From Bugula neritina (Eukaryota; Bryozoa; Gymnolaemata; Cheilostomatida; Bugulidae), in assembly GCA_964035545.1 (NCBI GenBank), contig OZ037773.1:9339751-9403750 (forward strand): a stretch of DNA of 64,000 nucleotides, read 5' to 3'. Of this stretch, positions 35,199 through 49,400 are shown piece after piece. The notes under the pieces are model-generated. The model made no database searches and was not told the DNA's origin. It saw only the letters and a list, made by a program, of their open reading frames with translations. How positions within the stretch are numbered: position 1 is the stretch's first letter; each line of letters opens with the position of its first letter. Position numbers and translations under genes: made by a program.

Positions 35199-37066
35199 TT
35201 TTATTTTAATTGAATTCAAATTGTCAATAAATATATCATTTGCACCACTATATACCCACAACTGGGGTGACAAAGTTCAATTTATACAAACTTTTGTTAC
35301 ATCAGTTTATCGAGTATGTTGATGAAATATCTATTTTGAATCAACATTTTTACTGCCTATGTTGATTAGCAGAGTAAATAGTGTATCCATTGAATATTGC
35401 TAAAATTGAGTGATTATTTGATAGATGTTAATTGTCTCCACCTCACCTTAATCTGTTTGTTTGCTTTTAGCGTGATAGCTTTGATATTTTAGATTATTAT
35501 TTTCCAGATAATTTACATTTTTCAATATCAATATTAATATATGGCTTGCAGTTTCAAATCACTACAAAAATTTGTCTTTCCGAAACACTAAATATTCTGC
35601 ATTCTCACTGCCATTCAAATGCTAATAATAGCATATCCATTGTTTATTACACTAATAGTAAGAAGAAAGGTAATTAATTCAACATAAGCTGCAACAAATG
35701 CTACTAAAACAACACCAAAGTATGTTTGTTTACTGAGCATAGATTAGATTTGATAATTTCTCACTAGACTATTAAGAACCTTGGTGTGCAATGTTTATAT
35801 ATTTCATAATTTTCACAACTGAATGGATAACCTTCAAGAAGTATTATTTATCACATCTTGGAGTTATCCCACCTCATCAATTTAGTAAGCAAAGTATCCT
35901 ATTCTATATATAATCAAGTTGGTAGTTGTCTTACCAACACTATTCTTTTATTTAACAGGCTTGAAGTGCTTAGCTTAAAGGCACTAACACATTATTTATT
36001 CACTATACATACAACTCTAAATAACTGTTTTACACCTACTCAAGCAACGCCCATGTTTGATTGAAAATTTATGTCAAATTTTTTAACACCAGTTTATTTT
36101 CTTTGTTGACAACTCTGGCAACTCAAGCAAAAACTAATGCTTTATACCCATTTATTTGGGTATTACACAGCTGAAATAGTACATCATATACTAGTTTCCT
36201 TTTGTTTAATTACTGCTGCATGTTTCACTGATTTCTTACAAAGTTATACCAACTTATACCAGCTGTATCTAGTATCTTATCTCAAGCTAGCATGTGAGTT
36301 CTTCAGATACGTTATCATTCTCATCCTCCCATCAAACTCCTAACTCGTTCTGTTTAAGAGTTAAATTATCAAACTGTGCAAACATTATGTTATATTAATA
36401 CCTTATACTAGCTGTATTATCTAAAGCCTCAGTGAAATATAGACAGTACAGTTTTATTTTACATATACATCAATGGTATCTTATAGAGTATAGTATAACT
36501 TGAACTTTGATAAACCTGCAACTTAGTTCCTTTAAAAACACTCATATGGAACTAGTTTAGTCTCGCGCTTCTTATATTTAGTGTAGACACTATTCTTCTA
36601 TGCAAAGATGATATAGGTTTTTATACAGCAGATAACTTGTGCAAGAGCAGGCATTTAACAAGTTAATTTCATTTCATTATTTTAGGTTTGGTTCAGTAAA
36701 ACAATCTGAATAAACTACATGACACATTAGCTATATTTGCAACCACTTACTCTCTAAATAGTGCTGGATCTGTGTATAGCTGACTTGCTGTGTTTAGTAT
36801 AATGTGTGAATCAAATTTAAACACAACACTGAAAAGAATATAATATAATTGTATGAGCATATTTTTGATACCTTAAAAAAATTTGGTCGATATTTTATAA
36901 ATTTTAGAATTACTGTTGATCATGGAGAGATAATAAACCAACAGCCAATCACAAGCAGTTATTTGTTTACACTCTATGTTATATATTATATGCGAGGTAC
37001 TATACTGGGTCATTCAACAACTGTATGCTGAGTATATAACTGTGGCTTAGAAATAGTGTAGTTAGT
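35199..37066. other. Intergenic DNA between C2 and D
   Basis: Holds the C2 3' UTR (AATAAA at 35226-35231) and AT-rich sequence homologous to 58256-60076 between C2' and E. No exon is seen before the promoter block at 36941. Confidence 0.6.
36941..37066 (+). promoter_or_regulatory. Putative promoter block of gene D (CCAAT, TTGTTTAC, TATA-like)
   Basis: CCAAT at 36945-36949 lies 122 bp before the ATG. It is followed by TTGTTTAC, a forkhead-like core, and then by TTATATATTATATG. The same order and spacing recur before C2' (CCAAT 52697-52701, also 122 bp). E keeps CCAAT at 59947-59951 but not the forkhead-like core. The block is absent before the truncated C2. Confidence 0.4.
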
Positions 37067-40000
37067 ATGCCAACAAGTAAGAGTTTCAATAGGCTGTTGG
37101 AGTTTATTAAGGAAGGAAGTGAAGTTGGATTTAAACAAATGATATGGTCTCTGACTGCTTCACAATGGCTAGATGTTCTTAAAGAACAGGATGATAAACC
37201 GGTTACGTTACTTGAATATGCAGCAGGATGGGGTCTTACTGAGATAGTGAAAGTTGTCATAAGATCAGTACCAGCTGGTGAGCTTCATGGTATTCTAGCT
37301 ATACAAGACTGCAAGGGTAATACACCTTTTCACGTGGCAGCTTACTTTGGGCACACAGAAATAGTGAAGCTTATAGCTAACTCTATTCTCACAGCTGATC
37401 TGTATCGTCTGTTGAAGATACAAGATAAGAATGGAAATACTCCATTAAGATGTGGATTGGTGGAAAAAAAAATTGAGACTGTAAAATTTATTTTAAACTG
37501 TCTTCCTGCAGCTGACATGCGTAAAGTGATATCAATTCCAGACAATCATGGAACCACTGTCTTGTCTCATGTTGCAGAATGTGGACCTATGGATGTGTTA
37601 AAACTGTGTGTCGATATTATACCACCAGAAGAGCTGTATTCACATGTTCTGGTAGCAGATACTGATGGTGACACAGTCATACATTGTGCTGCTTGCAGGA
37701 ACCAATCAGAAGCTGCTGTATACCTGCTTGATAAGTTGACAGGGAACCAAATTAGGGAAATATTTGAAATACAAAATAAAAAAGGTTACACTCCTTTTGA
37801 ATATGCAAAAAGTAAAGCTGACTACGACGGTGACGATGACTTTGTAACAGCAGTTAAAGATTGCCTAAAAAAGAGAAGAATTTTTTTAAAAGGTAAATTG
37901 ATAAACAACTTTTGTAAGCTATAGCTCAAGCAATAACCAACTATTTAAATAATGATAACTATGGACCTATAATATTTATGCTGAAAATGTACATCAATCT
38001 TGTTTAATATGTTATAAGGAAGATTTACTTGAGGGAAATTATAGTCCTAACACCCTGTATTTTAGACAAGAATATTCTGAGAGCAAAATAGTTTCTAATA
38101 ATTTTAGACTATTTAAGTTGTGGTCTATTCATCTACTCATTTCTTTCTATGGCCATTCCTTAATATAGCAAACCAAAGTTATAATAGTAATATTTGCATA
38201 GAGGATAAATTCATTGTAGATGAAACAGTGAAAGCTGATTTTCACCAGAACACAAATTCTGCTGACAGTGGAATAACACATGATGGTGAAACCAGTTTGG
38301 TACACAGTAAGTGTGAATATAAGAATCATTAACGTACCCCGTATTACATGATACGTATTACATAAGACGCAAAATGTGTGGTCTAGTAAATAAAGACGCT
38401 TGCAGTAATCAAGCACTATGTCAAAAAATGATCAAGTTTGTCGCTGGCATGCTATTCACACTTGCGTGGTTTGCTTAGAATATAATTATATTATTTACTT
38501 TGGTTTCAGTGGAAAACTACATCTGCCAAGTAGTTTTTGAATGTCAACCAAAAACTATGTTTTAAAAACTTGGAAATTCAAAGTATATAAAAATTATCAA
38601 TGTTGTATGTTTTTAGTTGACAGTTTGCAGTACCTTAGTTGTAATAAATAAGTTGGAAAGACTGGTCTTCAAAAATAACCTTATCTGCAGACCAATTTAC
38701 TATTACATAAAATTCATGCAAGTTTATAGTCACTACATCGCTGAGAGAACCCACGAATTAAAGAGCTTTTTAAAGAGAAATTATGACTGCATGCATGGAT
38801 ACTTTTTCTACCATCACCGATAGCTTTTGCTGGACCAATGACTTTTTGTTTACTAAGCTAACGCTACATAACCCTTAGACCACAGCTGCTCCCATCTTTT
38901 CGACACACAGGTCTCTGTAAAAATCTCTACAACAAAGCCCACTTTTGAAATATAGTTTTAAGCCAAGCTGACTTAGAGTTTTATAAGCCTATTTAGTAAT
39001 AGAGCTTATAGCTTCCAGGTAATTAATTGCAGGTAGTTAATCTACTTGAATAAATAGATGCCAATCTGACTATTTGTGTTTAAACTTTATAGTATCAAAA
39101 TACTAAAATTGAAAATAAGTTTTTTACTATGATTTCTTAATATTATGCAAACTCTTAATAAGCTATAAACTCTGCACCACTGAATAATTTTTTGTCATTT
39201 TCATCATAACTGCAGTACAGTAGATAAAAAATGTTCAGTTTGCTTTATTTTTCCTAGTTTTTAAGTTTATAGTCACATATGAGAAGTCTATAACTATAAC
39301 CAACTGTAATACCTGGTTCTCTGTATATATACATTGAACTTTCAATTAATCTATTATATTGCTACTGTAGAGAATTTTCTTCAACTGTAGAAATAAATAT
39401 AAAATATATATTCACCCAGCCTGAACAAAATATTCCAGGATTTGCAGCTACTCTAGAAGCTAGTTCAACAGCCCGATCTAATTGGCCAATCACAGAAGAG
39501 AACATAGTTGAGAAATATTTGAATGAGTTCGATGTAGAGGCAGACATGATCAACCTACCTCTAAGACCATCTACTCAACCAAACACAGAAGATATGTACA
39601 ACTGCAAAGAGGTTTACGTATTATCTAGCAACAAATTTTATTAACGATTGAGTAATTTTTTCGATTTCTTTTTTAACATCAGTTTTATAATTTTGCTAAT
39701 AAATTTACTTTCTGGCAGTGCTGTAATTAAAAGTAGTCACATGACAGCTAATGCAGTTTTACATAGTATAATTCCAAACCAAACACCAGACTATTGGAAC
39801 ATAATTGTTAGGGCATAATTGTTAATGAGCACCAATTTGACATAGTATAGCTCGAAGCTGTGTTTAAGGATACGGCTTTTGTTACAATAAGCTAACTGAT
39901 GAATTTACAATCATTGTTTTTAGAAGTATTACCAGATGACATCTCCCACCAGAGGAAGGTGTCTTATCATCAACAATAGAGACTTTGAAGTTCCCTCTAC

Positions 40001-42163
40001 ACCAGACCAAGTGAAACTTGATAAGAGACAAGGTTCAGATGTTGATGTGGCAAATGTTTTGAATGTCTTCACTCAGCTTAGTTTCATCTGTGAAGTCCAC
40101 ACTAACCTCTCCAGTGAGGTAAGCTAATTTCACACTAAACTCTCCAGTTTAAGGTGAGCTAAGTTCACACTAACCTCACAAGTAAGGTACGTTAAGAGTT
40201 ATAGCTAATGAAGTATACAAAACTTCTACCCTACAGATCGAGTGTAAGCAAAGCATCCTATATTCATAAATTATATCAAACTCAAAAAATAAATATTTCT
40301 CAAATTTTACAGCATGAGAGGTGACCTTGTAATCAGTGGTCAAACTGAGGGGTCAGCAAGGATTTGGGTACCCCACCATTTTTGCTAGACCTTGGCCACT
40401 GCTAGTATTAGTCTAGCTAATGCAATGGCTCTATTGAAAAATTTAACATACTTAACAGAATTGCTATATAATGCAAAGTTATTTCAATGATCATTCTAGT
40501 GGAAAAAAATTACAATAATTTTTAAAAATTTTGTCTGTTATAGACTCCATTTAGATCTGATCTATAAGTCAATGCTGTTATTAGCTCAAGATCATCCTTT
40601 TCATTCTAAAAGGCGAGAATATGAAATGTGTAGAAATATTTTGAATTTGTAGGGAATGCTACATGTGTTGAACCGTGAAATACAAAACACAGAACATGAG
40701 AGATTTGGAGTTAGTGCCTTTATCATAATGACTCATGGGACTGAAATCTTTCTCTACGGTACAGATAGTCGCCCAGTCAAACTGTCGGACATGTTGGATC
40801 TTATGTCTCCATACGTATTCAAAGCCATGGCTGGTAAACCTAAAATAGTTGTCATCCAGGCCTGTTCTGGTGGTGAGTTTTATCATTTAACTATAATCCA
40901 TTACTTTTTTCTGATATTGAGATGGAGTAGGCTGTTACATTTAATATCTATGTTTACTCACATCTATACATACATAAGTATACTTACGTGTTTACTTGCA
41001 TTATTCCTAATATCATCTTGTAGACAGACTTTTATTTGCATCGACACTTATTATATATATACTTGTATATACTTACATCTATACTTACATAATATATTAT
41101 ACTTACATATATACTTATATCTACATACACCTGTACTTAGTCTTGTAGACAGATCAGATCCTCTAGGCTTCTATACTGACGACTCTCCAAGCACTGGGGG
41201 AACAACTCCCAAATGGAAATCGGATCCATTTCCTGGAGATCATTTGTCTACTGATGATTTGTTCTTGTTGAAAGCCAGTTTTCTCAGTGAGTACAATCAC
41301 ATCTGATGAAGTTAACTAGTGCTGAATGCTAAACGTTAGATAATTAATAACTAACATAATATAATAATATAATCATTATATATATGATATATACATATAT
41401 GTATACAACTTATTATGTTAATAAACTTGTATAACCTTCTTGACTGACAATCTTTTAGGTAACACAGTCTGTATGTTTTATGTGTTGCAGGTTTCCGTTC
41501 AATGAGACATACTCGTCAGGGTAGTTGGATGATCAGAGCTCTGGTGTGTTCACTGTACAATCACAGCTGTGATGAGGATATTGAGACCATCTTCAAAAAG
41601 GTGCATGGATGATACGGTACTAATAAGTTTATGATAGCTACTAACAGAAAGGCAAAAATTTTGAAAGATATTCTTTATACTTTTTTATTACAGCTTTAAA
41701 GAAGTAATAAATGCAGTAATTAATATATAGACTGTTAGTTTACTTATACTTAGTATAGACTACCGCTTTTTTGCTTTTTTACTCTCACAGTGCAAACAAG
41801 CAACACTAAGATGTACATGCTTTCCAATAGCCATGGTACAAATTCAATCTCCTAACAAGTTAGATGAATGCATGACTAAATAGCGGTGATGGAAAAACTT
41901 CTACCTCTAGTTGTAGCATTAAAAATGTATGATTATAATAGCTAGATGAATGTATAAGAAGTAAGAACTATATAAGCGTACACTTTATATAAAAAAAATA
42001 AATTCGGATTTTACAGGTAAAGAATATTGTTAGAGCAAAGAGTATTGAAGCATCTAGAAGAGATTTCAATATAGGAGGGCAGCAACCAACTTTTGAGAGT
42101 TTTGCAACTAAGGGAAGACAACTTTGTTTGTTTCCTAGATTCAGTCCTGCACAAACCGAGTGA
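37067..42163 (+). CDS. Chimeric ANK-caspase gene D, intact
   Basis: Eight exons fit: 37067-37892 (ANK), 38220-38306 (linker), 39439-39611, 39924-40118, 40653-40872, 41149-41286, 41491-41600, 42017-42163, giving 631 residues. The ANK exon has six repeats and matches C2' and E (AAGWGLTEIVKVVI, TADLYRLLKIQDK, GDTVIHCAACRNQSEAAVYL), not the 13-repeat exon of A and B. The 87-bp linker (SADSGITHDGETS) also belongs to the kinase-gene series. From exon 3 on, the gene is a caspase like A and B: GRCLIINNRDF, Arg in RQGSDVD, MTHG His455, QACSG Cys498, RQGSWMI, GRQLCLFP. No stop or frameshift is seen. The p20/p10 linker exon is 9 bp shorter than in A and B. Exon 7 uses a weaker-looking donor (GTGCAT). 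It should be an Asp-specific cysteine protease with an ANK prodomain instead of CARD or DED. A polyadenylation signal is at 42574-42579. Confidence 0.88.
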
Positions 42164-43449
42164 AAGCTTTGAAAGAGATAAGCAAATCTGTTTTCATTTA
42201 AACGAAAGATATTTGCATAAACCAAACTATATTATTTTTTTTAAGAATCAAGCATTTACTGTCTTGCAGCTCATTTATGTCTTTTTATTAACAATGACAA
42301 CCTTTACTTTCCCTCTTTTTAGTATTTAAGGATTTTCTATTTTATTTCTACCTTCATCTTGTTTGCTTATATGTAAAGGTCGATTTGTGTCTTCAGTTTT
42401 GACAATTAATTTATTACTGTGCATGCTGAAGATGACAGCAACAGTCTTAGCTGTGTGTGCTTTAAATATCATATTAAATGCATATAATATACTGTATAAA
42501 AAGATATGTAGCTCATTCCCTTTTGTCTATGCACATGTAAGCCTTTGAAGCTTTCAAAAAATTTTTGAGAAGGAATAAATATAATTTAAGTTTGTTTTCT
42601 ATACTTAAATCTGCAATATTATTAAATACTATTAAAATCAAGTTTCATATGGGAAAATAGTATCAATGAACTCGTGAGCTTTGAATGACGTGTGAATAAC
42701 TTTAAAAACAGCATCGGTCATTGTAGCTATATAGTTATCTCCCCTAACTATATAGAGCAAATGGCTAGGAATAGTTGTGATCTATAAATTAGAACGATAT
42801 CTCTATGACAATAACATACATTATGTGATTATAGTGTTATTTTGAAAGACAAAAAAGGCTGTTCCAAAATGTTATAGTCAAGTGCTATAATATATAGTTA
42901 CAAAGTAGCAATACATACTGTGTAACATTTAGAAGCTGAGAAAAGCTATTGAATATCCCATAGAATATTAATAAAGAAATGGTTTTAGAGCTGCTATTCA
43001 TGGCAGCTGGAGAGAGAAGTTGCAGTAAAGACTACTAATACAGGCATCAAAGCCAGCAGGCAAACAGAGATCATTAATTTACATAATAAAATGATAATAA
43101 TTTATCAATTACAATATAAGTGATAAATTACTAGATTATACCCCAGCAAGATAAACTAGATAGAACATTCTACACCTGTTTATTGGCTCTTATAGCCAGT
43201 GTCAAAGTCATCATTAAACCATTGTTATCTAGTGTAAACTACACTCCCCTTTTAATCTTTCTTCGAAACTATGATTGTTACGCATCAGTTTGCAAATAAA
43301 TAAATGTAATGGGTTTTTCCAGTGATAGTCTTTCTAGCTACTCACACTGTTCTAAATGTTATATAAATTACTAATACTAGCTTATCATCAGTTGATTAAG
43401 TACAAGCCTGAGATTGAGGTATAGCATCTAAACGGTAATCACATTACAC
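42164..43449. other. Intergenic DNA between D and C1'
   Basis: Caspase 3' UTR and C1' upstream region, homologous to 19539-20824. A TATA-like TATATAAA is at 43360-43367, 90 bp before the ATG. No further gene is seen. Confidence 0.6.
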
Positions 43450-46400
43450 ATGACAAACATGTCAGGTGCAAGACTCCGTAAGTTGGTTCAAGAAGAAAAT
43501 GTGGCAGGGTTTATTCGAGACTTTACATCACTATCTTTGGATACCAAGTTAGCAGTTTTACAAGAACAGGACTTTTGTGGAAAAACGATAATGGGGCTAG
43601 CTGCAGAGCTGTCTTTGCCAGAAGTAGTTGAACAGATAGTAGACAGCATACCCCCGGACGAACTTTGTGACATAGTTGCAATAAAAGACAAGCATGGAGA
43701 CACTCCTCTACACATTGCTGCATACTTTGGAGAAGAGAAAATAGTGAAATACGTACTCAATTCCAAACTAACCACTGCTCAACTGCGCCACATCTTAAAT
43801 ATAAGAAATAACAACAGCACCTCAGTTCACCAACGTGCAGTTAGAGAAGGACATCTTAGAATGGCTGACACAATTTTTGACCGACTACAGCCGATTGAAA
43901 GAGAAGAAGATAAAGATTCATTGCTTCGAGAAGCTGTTGAGTCAAGTCAAACGAGCAGAGTTGAAGCCTTTATGAATTCCATGTCTAAAGTTGAATTGTA
44001 TAGTCAGCTAGCCGCTCAAGATAAAGCTGGTAACACAGCTGTTCACATTGCCGCTCACTATGGATACAAAGAGATGATAGAACTGATGATACAAAGATTA
44101 GAACAACCTGATTTATACAAATTGCTAACAATACAAAACAACAAAGGATTTACTATCTTACTTGTAGCAGTGTGGAACAAAAACATTAAAACAGTAACAC
44201 TAATTTTGGACAGCTTACCTCCAGCTGCTATGAGCGAAATACTTCAGATTCAAAACAAGCATGGTGCTACTGCATTTTCAATCGTTGTACAGAATGGAGT
44301 GATGGAAATTTTAGCGCTTATGGTAAGAAAACTCTCCAATGCTGATCTTCATAGGCTAATTGTGCTAGCAGACAATGATGGTGATACAGCTATGCACTGC
44401 GCTGCTTTTGGGAACCAGGCATACGCTGCTGTTTTCCTCTTAACCAGACTAACAGGTGAAGAAGCCATGGATGTATTACAAGTAACAAACAACAATGGTT
44501 TTACTCCCATAGAATATGCTAATAGCGATGCAAACATAGATTTTGTTTCATCTATAATAACTGTTCAGAAACAAAAAGAGGCTAACCTAAAAGGTGAGAG
44601 CAAACAAATGCGTGTCCTTATGCAGAATTGATTGGTAAATTAATTTGAAAAAAAATATTTTTTTTTAGCACAAAAATATCTTCAACCTTAGTTATTAGTA
44701 TCCTTATTGTGTCAAAAAATATTTGGCTATCCATTAACATGAGTTGTGGCTATTTGCCACTTGCTAGTTGCTACTTATTAATTGCTAGTTGCTAGTCAGT
44801 TGCTAATTACTAATAACTAGTAGCCACAGTCACTAGTTATTATAAAGTTATTTTAAAGTTACCAGTTTTAGTTACTATATAGTTATGCAATTAGTTGTTA
44901 TTTATTAGTTGATTAATATAGTTTATTCAGTGATAATGATTGCATTTGCAATTGTATGATGTAAAAAGTTAATAGAATTTAATTATATATATGCTATTAA
45001 CCTGAGATATATCTTATGTTACTATAGAACCAGCTGTACCAGCTAAAAGTATTGCACAAACAGCTGAAAACACAGAACTGGAAAATAGCGACACATCAAG
45101 CTGTGAATATTACGAAGACCCTGATAGTGCAAAAGGTTAGTTTCATGAAGAAATGATAAGCAATGACTCACCTAACTAAAAAGTATAAAAAATACATTAT
45201 ATGTTTTATTGAAAATAAAGTTTGGTGTAATACATTAGTGAGGTGAATTGATCTCAGAACTTAAACAAGCCTGTTGCTAAGTGAAGTCATGACAGTCAAC
45301 ACACTATTCACTAATTGTTTTATATCTTTTCTCTATACAACTATAGAAACATATTTCTCCAGCGTGTGATGCATATATATGTTAAACAGGATGTATTACA
45401 GGTGTCCTACATGCAGGTGTCCTGCAGGTGTCGGTTAACAGCACCAGCTAACCATGAGTAATAATAATAATTAGTTTTTGTTGCATGTATGATGATGCTA
45501 TATGAACAGTGAGATTCAAAAGTTTACCTATAGCATGCTTTTATGCTTATAGTCTCACTATTCAGAGGCTAAAATAGCTGTCGTCAATTTAAACTGTGGG
45601 AGAATTTTAAGTGTGGGAAAATGTATAGCCAGTTAAGAAAATCAGCAACTGTAAACTTTTCGAATTTTGTTCCTGCTTTCAGCAAAATCAAAGCTTGAAG
45701 AGTTTCCTCAAACTATAAGCTCTGTCAGCAGTGGGATTTCTAGCAATGCTGAAGCTTCTTTAGTAGAACGTAAGTTCTAAACTTCATAAACCCAGATCAA
45801 CTATTTAATTAATTTATATATCATCATCTTTAAACACTGAAACTAATTCATTTTATTATGTACTAATGTGTTTTAAAATGAAGACAACTAAATGACATAT
45901 AGGTGAAATCATATAATTATCAACAGTAAGTTACAGATGCTTACATATTGCATAATAAGATCTGTGATGGTTATTTGTATATACAATGCTGAGCTTTCTT
46001 TAGTTCTTCAAGAGTTAAGTCTAGGAAAGAAGTTGGGTAGTGGCGGACAGGCGACTGTGTATGAAGGCACTTGGTTGGGTACTCCGGTGGCTATCAAGAT
46101 GTTAGAACATTCTGTTGAAGCAGACTTGTCAAAGATAGCTGAGGGATACTTTGATGAATACAATGCCATAAAGTAAGAAATAAACTATAATAAAGATTGT
46201 TACAAAACATTTTATTCAGGGAAAACATTTCTTTGGTTAGCAGTAAATAATAAGTAAATGGCTCTTTACTGATATGTACCCCACCTGATCATTATATATA
46301 ACATAAATTATGGAAATGCATTAGCTATGGTTCTCAAACTAGTTTGTTGTTTCAATGTCTAACTTTTACTGTAGGTCTCTGCGACACCCAAATATTGTGC

Positions 46401-49400
46401 AGTTTTTTGGTGTTGGGCAGCTGCCAGAAGGAATTGGTCTGGTGATGGAGCTTTGTGACTCGGATCTAAAAGCCATGTGTGTGAAAATAAAAGCTGCTTC
46501 TCATTTGAAAGTTAGTGAATCTTTAGCAGTTATATAATAATATTTAAGCTGATTCAGGCAATGGGCAAAACTTTTACAAATCAAACTACTTACTCTGCAC
46601 TTTCATTAACTTTTGCAGTTTCTTCTTTTACTTTTTCTATAACCCTAAATTGTATGTTATAATAAACACTAACAACTACTACGATGCAGGCATTGTAGAA
46701 AGTAAAATCAGTGGTTTAAAGCCCGTTTTTAGCAATAGCAATCACAAGTACTACAGTAGAATGAAAAAATTAAAAATTCTTGCAAAGAATAGTGTACGCT
46801 TTTCATTTCACAGGTTATCTATAGTTAATATCAAAACATGTGATTTATGCAAACACAGACAGGGATAATGTTTACACAAAATTTAAGATTAGAGATACTC
46901 CAGCACTTGCATTAAGCAAGCAGGCTAGACATTTGTTAGCAATGGTGATCCTAAACGTATGACAGATATATGTGTCAGTATTATCCTTAATGAACACTTT
47001 GAGTGGTTAGAGTATTAAATATTTATAAGTATGCTCATTAAAGACCGGTGTTGTATTGCAGTAAAGGGAAACAACTCCAAAGTTACGTTTTGCCAGTTCT
47101 AACTTCTAAGGGAAAACTCGAAAAGTTGCAATTAAGCATAAATTGATAAAATTCCTGTTTATAGCACATTTTTTAATGTATGCTAGAGGAATCTAATACC
47201 TTATTGGTGCATGTTCACAATCAAACACAAAATTAGCAACCCATCAGCAAAGAAGTTATAGCCGCATGCATGTGAGCTAGTGACCGGTGCTATCTTGGAA
47301 AGGGCATCAAGTTATAATTGCTCTTACACTCCTTAGAAACCCCTCGAATCAGATGCTGCCAGCTTTGTGAGAAGGTGCTGCTGTAGAAACTTGTTTCAAT
47401 TAGTTGGTAGAAGTTGCATAATTTATAAGGAAACAATCTTAATTTCTGCTGGTAATTTTAACTGACCTTTTTAATCTAGCAGGTCAACTTGTTTTAAAGT
47501 AATACAGTCTGTAATCACGGGCTTTCCATGTACCGATCTCAGATCGATCTCGCTGAGATCGATCTGAGAACTGTGCTCAGATCGACTGCTTTTCCATGAA
47601 AGTGTCAGATCGATCTTGCGAAGTTGCCTCCTCTTAAGTGAAGAGTACTTTAAAAGTATAATTTGTTCACCTATTTGAGTGATTAAAACTACTACTGTTG
47701 AAAACAAGATGGTCGTAGTCTAAAATTTATTTCCAGTTATAAACTTTACGCAGCAAAGCTTTCAGTGTATGGTAATTTGGCCAATTTAAAATAATTAATT
47801 TTAATTTTTTAGCTTGACAGCTTATATAAAATTAATGGCTGTCTTGCAGATTATTAATAAACTTACAGGACTGTTAGGCTTGAAATTATAAAGAAAATAG
47901 CTAATGAAACTAAGTTTTAATAGTGATTTAAATTCAATTTAAATTCTCCCATTTTTTACCTTCTACTGCATTATAATTGAGTTTTCTTAATCATTGTACT
48001 GAAAATCAAAGTTTTAGCATCTGAAAAGGTGGCTATCATAATTATTTAATACTTTGCCTTAGTAATTATCAATAAGTTATCATTTTTATTAGCAGACAAC
48101 ATTGTAGCGCGCAGTCTTTTTCTACTTCTCAGATCGATCTGGCGTCTTTCCATGGTCTTATTGACATGAGATCGATCTGAGTTCGAGCTCTACAGACCGA
48201 CCAGCTCAGATCGACAGAGATCGATTTTTGACGTCTTTCTATGGATCGATCTCGCTGAGATCGATCTGAGATCGGTACATGGAAAGCCGGTGAATGAATA
48301 TTGGTTAAATATTGGTTCACATTACTATTGTTTATATATATATAATTATATATATATACATTATAGGAAGAGGTGCTAAAGATAATAAAAGACTCTCTGA
48401 GTGGGTTGGTGTACCTCCACAGCAGGAACATGCTCCACATGGACATCAAACCACACAACATATTGGTGAGTAACCTTTCCTCTCAAATCTGGTTCCAGCA
48501 TTAACTAATTCAATCACTGAAGAATATCATTTTTATAAATCTTCATTGCTATCATTAGCAAAGTGGCATTTACAATATTTCTGATACTTATATTTACAAT
48601 TGCTCATAAAAACCTTTATAAATATTGTATTTGTATTGATCAATACATATAGTTCTTTACGCTTATTCATAACTTCTTTTAACTATTTAAAGCTCCTTTT
48701 TATAGATTCAATCTGGCAAAGGGAAATTGGCAGACTTTGGCTTAACTGACTTTGTTGGAAATTTCAATGACATGACAGTCACTTACCAAACATGGCAAGG
48801 TCAGTCTCAATGGTTTCTTGGTTTACATGAAGGCACATTTTTATTTCTTTTAATATCCTAGGAACAACAACTCATTGTCCAGGTCCTTTGCAGATGAAAC
48901 CACATTCACTATAAAAAATTGTCTGCATATGTATATTATCTATAAAATATTACATCATTTGTCTCTAACTTCATGCTTCAAGAGTTCCATTTAAGCTTTT
49001 TGAGAAAACTGCACAGCATTGGTGTTGTTGTGGAAAGCTGCTTCCAAAATCTGCCTCATATAAAACTTATTTTAATTGTAAAATGCATGTCATGGTTACA
49101 GTTACTTTACCTGTAGACATCTAAGTTAATTGATTAATTAGGTTAAATTCTAAGATGTACATTGGGGGGTATTTTATAGCCTGCTATAGTTATTCTACAT
49201 TGACCAAACAGTGTGAATCTTAATGAGGCAGAATACTGTCCTTTTGAGGGCTATTTAATGGTCACAGCCAATCAGTGTGAGAGTTGATTGATGCTACACA
49301 TAATCTATGTGATTGTGACAGTGTTAAAGTTGACAGTAGTGTGACAGTTGATGCGGGTAGTGACAGCTAGTGTGACAAATTAATAGTTGATGAGTAGTAA

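Noticed and set aside
47471-48461. Minus-strand frames inside the 777-bp element
   Set aside because: They run through terminal inverted repeats and flanking DNA and show no transposase motifs.
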